Shown piece after piece: positions 5,240 through 8,128 of a DNA stretch of 8,128 bases. A program made the position numbers and the translations under genes. The number at the start of each line of letters is the position of its first letter. The stretch's first letter is position 1. The stretch is from Oscillospiraceae bacterium (GTDB taxonomy: Bacteria; Bacillota; Clostridia; Oscillospirales; Ruminococcaceae): contig JAFPYQ010000458.1 in the NCBI GenBank assembly GCA_017394475.1, forward strand, positions 1-8,128, given 5' to 3'. The notes under the pieces are model-generated. The model ran no database searches. It worked only from the letters and a program-made list of their open reading frames with translations, and was not told where the DNA came from.

Positions 5240-5896
5240 ATGAAAAAATATAAATGCAAGGTCTGCGGAGCAGTTTTCGAGGTAGAGGACGGCGCCGAGG
5301 CAGTATGCCCCGTGTGCAAGAGGACAGGTGACGATCTTATGCTCATAGAGGATGAGCCCAAGAACCCCTATGCGGGAACGCAGACCGAGAAGAACCTACA
5401 GGCTGCTTTTGCAGGTGAATCCCAGGCACGCAACAAATACACCTATTTCGCATCTGTAGCCAAGAAAGAGGGCTTTGAGCAGATAGCAGCCATTTTCCTC
5501 AAAACAGCGGACAACGAGAAGGAACACGCTAAGATGTGGTTCAAGGAGCTCAAGGGCATCGGGAACACCGCTGCTAACCTTGCGGCTGCTGCTGACGGCG
5601 AGAACTACGAATGGACCGATATGTACGAGGACTTTGCAAAGACTGCGGAAGCCGAGGGCTTCAAAGAGCTTGCTGCCAAGTTCCGTCTTGTAGGTGCCAT
5701 AGAAAAGCATCATGAGGAGCGCTATCGTGCACTGCTCAAAAATATAGAGGCACAGGAAGTGTTCAAGAAGAGCTCTGTCAAGGTATGGGAGTGCCGCAAC
5801 TGCGGTCATATCGTAGTAGGTACCGAGGCACCCGATGTCTGTCCTGTATGCGCTCATCCCCAGAGCTATTTTGAGGTCAATGCCGAGAATTATTGA
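5240..5896 (+). CDS. Rubrerythrin with rubredoxin-like domains at both ends
   Basis: The 218-residue non-haem iron protein is expected to reduce hydrogen peroxide in the cytosol, a main oxidative-stress defence of anaerobes. Three parts are visible. An N-terminal rubredoxin-like domain has C6-x2-C9 and C23-x2-C26. A ferritin-like four-helix diiron domain spans about 48-172 with candidate ligands E60 (FAGESQAR), E93 and H96 (DNEKEH), E130 and E137 or E139, and E155 with H158 (EKHHEE). A C-terminal rubredoxin domain has C185-x2-C188 and C201-x2-C204. Classical rubrerythrin (about 190 residues) has only the C-terminal rubredoxin, and reverse rubrerythrin only the N-terminal one. The ATG follows GGAGG by 6 nt. 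It has its own consensus promoter and is followed by a strong terminator. Confidence 0.93.
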   Translation: MKKYKCKVCGAVFEVEDGAEAVCPVCKRTGDDLMLIEDEPKNPYAGTQTEKNLQAAFAGESQARNKYTYFASVAKKEGFEQIAAIFLKTADNEKEHAKMWFKELKGIGNTAANLAAAADGENYEWTDMYEDFAKTAEAEGFKELAAKFRLVGAIEKHHEERYRALLKNIEAQEVFKKSSVKVWECRNCGHIVVGTEAPDVCPVCAHPQSYFEVNAENY

Positions 5897-5937
5897 TACG
5901 GCATTGCCGGACATTCACGCAAAAAACTGATGAACAA

Positions 5938-5978
5938 AGCCATAGTGTCCTGCGATGCAGGGTGCTATGGCTGTTTTT
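5938..5978 (+). terminator. Strong intrinsic terminator after rubrerythrin
   Basis: A continuous 16-bp stem (5938-5953 with 5957-5972, three G-U wobbles, loop GAT) is followed by GTTTTT. It is the longest hairpin in the window. The HIT gene ribosome-binding site begins only 10 nt after its T-run. Confidence 0.93.
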
Positions 5979-5998
5979 CCCACAGTGCAGGAGGAAAT

Positions 5999-6463
5999 AT
6001 GTGCCTTATATGTGACAGGATAGAAATGATAAAGAACGGCACCAATCCCTATTTTGTAAAGGAGCTTGAAACGGGCTATGCAGTTATAGGGGATAATCAG
6101 CATTTCTACGGATATACTCTGTTTCTGTACAAACACCACGGGAACAAGACAGAGCTCTTTCATCTGGATGATAAGGAAAGGGCGCTGTTCATGAAGGAAA
6201 TGACTATCGTTGCCGAGGCCGCTTCAAAGGCATTCGGCGCGGAAAAAATGAATTATGAGCTGCTGGGTATGGGCGATGCACATCTTCACTGGCATCTGTA
6301 TCCGAGGAGGAGCGGTGACATCGGAGAATACGGGAACCACGGAAAAGGCCCCGTGTGGTGGTATCCCATGGAAAAGATGTACAGCGATGAAAACCGCCCC
6401 GATGACAGGCAGCTGGAGGATATGAAGAAAAAACTGCTGACAGAGCTGGAAAAGCTGCTGTAG
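5999..6463 (+). CDS. HIT-family (histidine triad) nucleotide-binding protein
   Basis: The 154-residue protein carries the histidine triad motif HLHWHLY (95-101; H95, H97, H99), preceded by MNYELLGMGD and by the family strand GYTLFLYKHH (38-47). HIT proteins bind nucleotides and hydrolyse or transfer nucleotidyl groups from nucleotide phosphoramidates or dinucleoside polyphosphates through the middle histidine. An N-terminal CLIC (C2, C5) resembles the zinc-binding cysteine pair found in some HIT proteins. The C-terminal tail is tryptophan- and lysine-rich (WWYPM at 120-124, then a helix to the end) and longer than in minimal HINT proteins. The frame is open from 5930, but that stretch is the upstream terminator; the ATG at 5999 follows AGGAGG (5989-5994) by 4 nt. 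The exact substrate cannot be told. Confidence 0.88.
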   Translation: MCLICDRIEMIKNGTNPYFVKELETGYAVIGDNQHFYGYTLFLYKHHGNKTELFHLDDKERALFMKEMTIVAEAASKAFGAEKMNYELLGMGDAHLHWHLYPRRSGDIGEYGNHGKGPVWWYPMEKMYSDENRPDDRQLEDMKKKLLTELEKLL

Positions 6464-6471
6464 CGCAGAAA

Positions 6472-6510
6472 GCCCCCGTAACGGGTGACCGTTTACGGGG
6501 GCAGGTTTTT
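6472..6510 (+). terminator. Intrinsic terminator after the HIT gene, between convergent genes
   Basis: A 10-bp stem (6472-6481 with 6493-6502), continued by three further pairs (6482-6484 with 6489-6491) past a bulged T, has a GTGA loop and is followed by AGGTTTTT. It ends the + strand unit. The reverse strand shows only a short T-run after the same stem, so termination of the convergent mcrC transcript here is possible but less sure. Confidence 0.88.
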
Positions 6511-6536
6511 GATATTTGATATGCAGCGGCAGAGGG

Positions 6537-7868
6537 TTATCTCTTGTCCGTTGTCTGGATCTTCTCGCCGAAGATATGTTCGAGAACGCCGGAAAGACTC
6601 TTTTCCATATCGCCTATATCCACGAAGCACACGCGTCCCAGGATGCCATCCTCGCTCTTGAAGGAGATTTCACGGGAATCTTCTCTCAGCTCACGGGTGA
6701 GGGGATAGATGTAGCACACGCTGTCGGAATGATAGGTCTCCAGCAGGTTGTACAGATCGTTTATATCCGTTTCGCGGATACCGAAATTCTCATCCTGTCC
6801 GGAAAGACCCTGCCATTTTGAGTCGAATACGACTCTCATGCCCGATTCGCGGTAGGTCATAACGGCAAGCGCCTGTGCGGAGTCCCTGCGCATGGCGTGA
6901 TTGAGCATAGGATAGCGTTTAACCTGCATCTCAGCCTTGAATCGCTGGTTATCGAGCATCCTGTTCAGGTTGTATGCGGTATAGCTGTCGAAAAGCTGGG
7001 CTGTGGGGAATACTACCGCGTAGGATACATCCCTTCCCTTGGTAACGTTGATATAGCGGTTGAGCAGGAATATCTCCACCCATTTGAGGGCATTCACATA
7101 GCCCTTCATGGAACGGTCGGTAATACAGGAGGCAAAATCCCTTTCGTAGTTCATGGAGTAATCCACGCCGTCAAAGTTAGCTATCAGCGCATCGAGCTTG
7201 TTCCTTGTACGGGCGGAGGACGTGATGTCCTTCAGGTACTTCATGGTGGATTTTATCAGCCTGTTTTCGGCACGGTTTATGGTGAACACGTCATATTCAA
7301 CGAAGAACTTGTCCTTATGGGCGAAATTCTTCGTGGCATGCTTTGCATAGACAACCTTGCCCTTCAGGAAGTTCTCATTGTTGATAAAGGGCGTGTAGCA
7401 CTGTTTCAGACCGTTGTGGACTATGCCCATTACCTCGTTTGAGAATGCAAGGATAAAGCTCTCGAATATGTTGAGGTTCTCTGCCGCCCTTGTATTGAGG
7501 GTGGAAGCATCCAGGGGCAGCTCCTTCATAGAGGAGAGCATATTGAGGAACACTCTCTTGTTGGAAAGTATGTTCCCGTTCCTGTCCTTGGCCTGCAGCA
7601 TGGGCAGTATCTCGAACTGGGTGCCGTCCTTCATGACGACAGCGCCCACATAGCCGCCTGCTTTGAGCACACGTTCCTTGCCCTCGCCCTCGGGTTCGAG
7701 TATATATGAATTTATTCCTCTGGGATCGGGCATCCTCTTTTCGAGAGAAAATGCCTCAAGGTCATTGAACACCTGTTCGGGTATGGGCAGACTGCCCTCT
7801 CTTTCCGAGGAGCCCGCAATAGTGAAGAACTGCCTTTCAAATATCCTGAATCTGTCTCTTTTTCCCAT
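6537..7868 (-). CDS. mcrC: McrC-family component of a McrBC-type modification-dependent restriction system
   Basis: The 443-residue protein matches the McrC family, the endonuclease subunit that acts with the McrB AAA+ GTPase to cleave DNA carrying modified cytosines. The N-terminal region holds the family segment GYVGAVVMKDGTQFEILPML (72-91). LKGKVVYAKHATKN (168-181), FTINRAENRLIKSTMKYL (195-212) and FPTAQLFDSYTAYNLNRM (287-304) follow the McrC order. The C-terminal PD-(D/E)xK nuclease core is intact, with D329 (RRDSAQAL), D349-S-K351 (VVFDSKW) and a trailing DINDLYNLLETY helix (368-379). The ATG at 7866-7868 has a modest AGGG 9 nt upstream, and no clear promoter is seen. McrB would normally be encoded immediately upstream, but here that side holds an unrecognised gene end and a hairpin. 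It could belong to another McrC-using system, but it is not degraded. Confidence 0.88.
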   Translation of the reverse strand: MGKRDRFRIFERQFFTIAGSSEREGSLPIPEQVFNDLEAFSLEKRMPDPRGINSYILEPEGEGKERVLKAGGYVGAVVMKDGTQFEILPMLQAKDRNGNILSNKRVFLNMLSSMKELPLDASTLNTRAAENLNIFESFILAFSNEVMGIVHNGLKQCYTPFINNENFLKGKVVYAKHATKNFAHKDKFFVEYDVFTINRAENRLIKSTMKYLKDITSSARTRNKLDALIANFDGVDYSMNYERDFASCITDRSMKGYVNALKWVEIFLLNRYINVTKGRDVSYAVVFPTAQLFDSYTAYNLNRMLDNQRFKAEMQVKRYPMLNHAMRRDSAQALAVMTYRESGMRVVFDSKWQGLSGQDENFGIRETDINDLYNLLETYHSDSVCYIYPLTRELREDSREISFKSEDGILGRVCFVDIGDMEKSLSGVLEHIFGEKIQTTDKR

Positions 7869-7923
7869 TAGTTATCGCCCTGTAAACTCTTTTAGGTTGC
7901 TTTATCTGCTGTATATACAACAC

Positions 7924-7955
7924 AGCCGGCGCTCAGCACACGCTGGCTGCCGGCT
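7924..7955 (-). terminator. Hairpin between the upstream gene and mcrC; weak terminator candidate
   Basis: AGCCGGC (7924-7930) pairs perfectly with GCCGGCT (7949-7955). A 3x3 internal loop and an inner CAGC-GCTG stem (7934-7937 with 7942-7945) complete it. On the minus strand it lies 5 nt after the upstream stop codon, and mixed T-rich sequence (TGTGTTGTATA) follows instead of a clean T-run. It may end or attenuate the upstream transcript before mcrC. Confidence 0.5.
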
Positions 7956-7960
7956 GATCC

Positions 7961-8128
7961 TTACAGCAGTTTTCTGTATGACTCCGGATTCCAGAGTGCA
8001 TCATCGTTTATCTCATAGGTATCGTCGATATCGAGGAAGAGCTCGACTTTCTCACCGAAGGTCTTCTTGTAGTCGATGGCGATGGCCTTTACGAACTGCT
8101 CATCAGGCTCCTTGTTGTAGTCACCCAG
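7961..8128 (-). CDS. C-terminal 55 codons of an unrecognised gene upstream of mcrC, cut by the window edge
   Basis: A minus-strand frame runs from the window edge to a TAA (7963-7961) and encodes 55 residues with a clean coding pattern. It includes AIAIDYKKTFGEKVELFLD, an acidic DDTYEINDD stretch and the ending WNPESYRKLL. I do not recognise the family. Its position, co-oriented and 92 nt upstream of mcrC, is where a mcrB-like gene would be expected, but nothing visible (no Walker, MNxxD-type or sensor motif) shows this, since those motifs would lie earlier in the protein. A hairpin separates it from mcrC. Confidence 0.65.
   Translation of the reverse strand: MGDYNKEPDEQFVKAIAIDYKKTFGEKVELFLDIDDTYEINDDALWNPESYRKLL

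Noticed and set aside
5396..5914. Long minus-strand frame opposite rubrerythrin
   Set aside because: It has no ribosome site or recognisable motif, while the + strand encodes an unmistakable rubrerythrin.
5930..5998. Longer N-terminus for the HIT protein starting at 5930
   Set aside because: The added stretch is exactly the rubrerythrin terminator hairpin; AGGAGG precedes the ATG at 5999.
6897..7442. Long + strand frame opposite mcrC
   Set aside because: It is antisense to a complete, motif-rich McrC; no ribosome site or family features were seen.
1..8128. CRISPR array, tRNA or rRNA gene, insertion sequence, or phage genes
   Set aside because: No spaced direct repeats, cloverleaf, rRNA-like segment, transposase or integrase motif was found on either strand.

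Overview
The window looks like a chromosomal segment from an anaerobic Clostridia-type Firmicute, most plausibly Ruminococcus or another Oscillospiraceae. The basis is a pair of near-consensus sigma-A promoters (a third is weaker at its -10), strong purine-rich Shine-Dalgarno sites, many U-tailed intrinsic terminators, clostridial-style SecD/SecF, and a rubrerythrin. It is mostly housekeeping DNA with one defence-related gene at the right end. The genus assignment is inference.

Left part (1-2012): the tail of an unrecognised + strand gene is followed by a gene-free stretch (116-352) that carries a cluster of short perfect hairpins and looks like an interspersed repeat. On the minus strand, a TPP riboswitch controls a thiamine ECF transporter S component (thiT). 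An intrinsic terminator follows thiT, then a PHP-domain phosphatase of the histidinol-phosphatase type.

Middle (2071-6510): the + strand carries secD-secF, behind a sigma-A promoter with a 9-bp inverted repeat abutting its -35. These encode the membrane-embedded accessory subunits of Sec protein export. Next come a RidA/YjgF-family protein, a rubrerythrin with rubredoxin-like domains at both ends, and a small HIT-domain protein. Each transcription unit ends in a clear intrinsic terminator.

Right part (6537-8128): on the minus strand lies a complete McrC-family protein (DNA-cleavage subunit of McrBC-type modification-dependent restriction). Upstream of it is the C-terminal end of an unrecognised gene cut by the window edge. 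A McrB-like AAA+ GTPase would be expected nearby but is not visible as such.

A recurring layout stands out. In three places (thiT to PHP gene, secF to ridA, rubrerythrin to HIT gene) a strong terminator is followed only 20-30 nt later by the next co-oriented start codon, with no room for a separate promoter. This suggests that the second gene is expressed by partial read-through. I found no convincing wholly new system. The best leads are this layout, the riboswitch expression platform, the secD operator-like repeat, the hairpin repeat, and the McrC locus with its partner off the edge.
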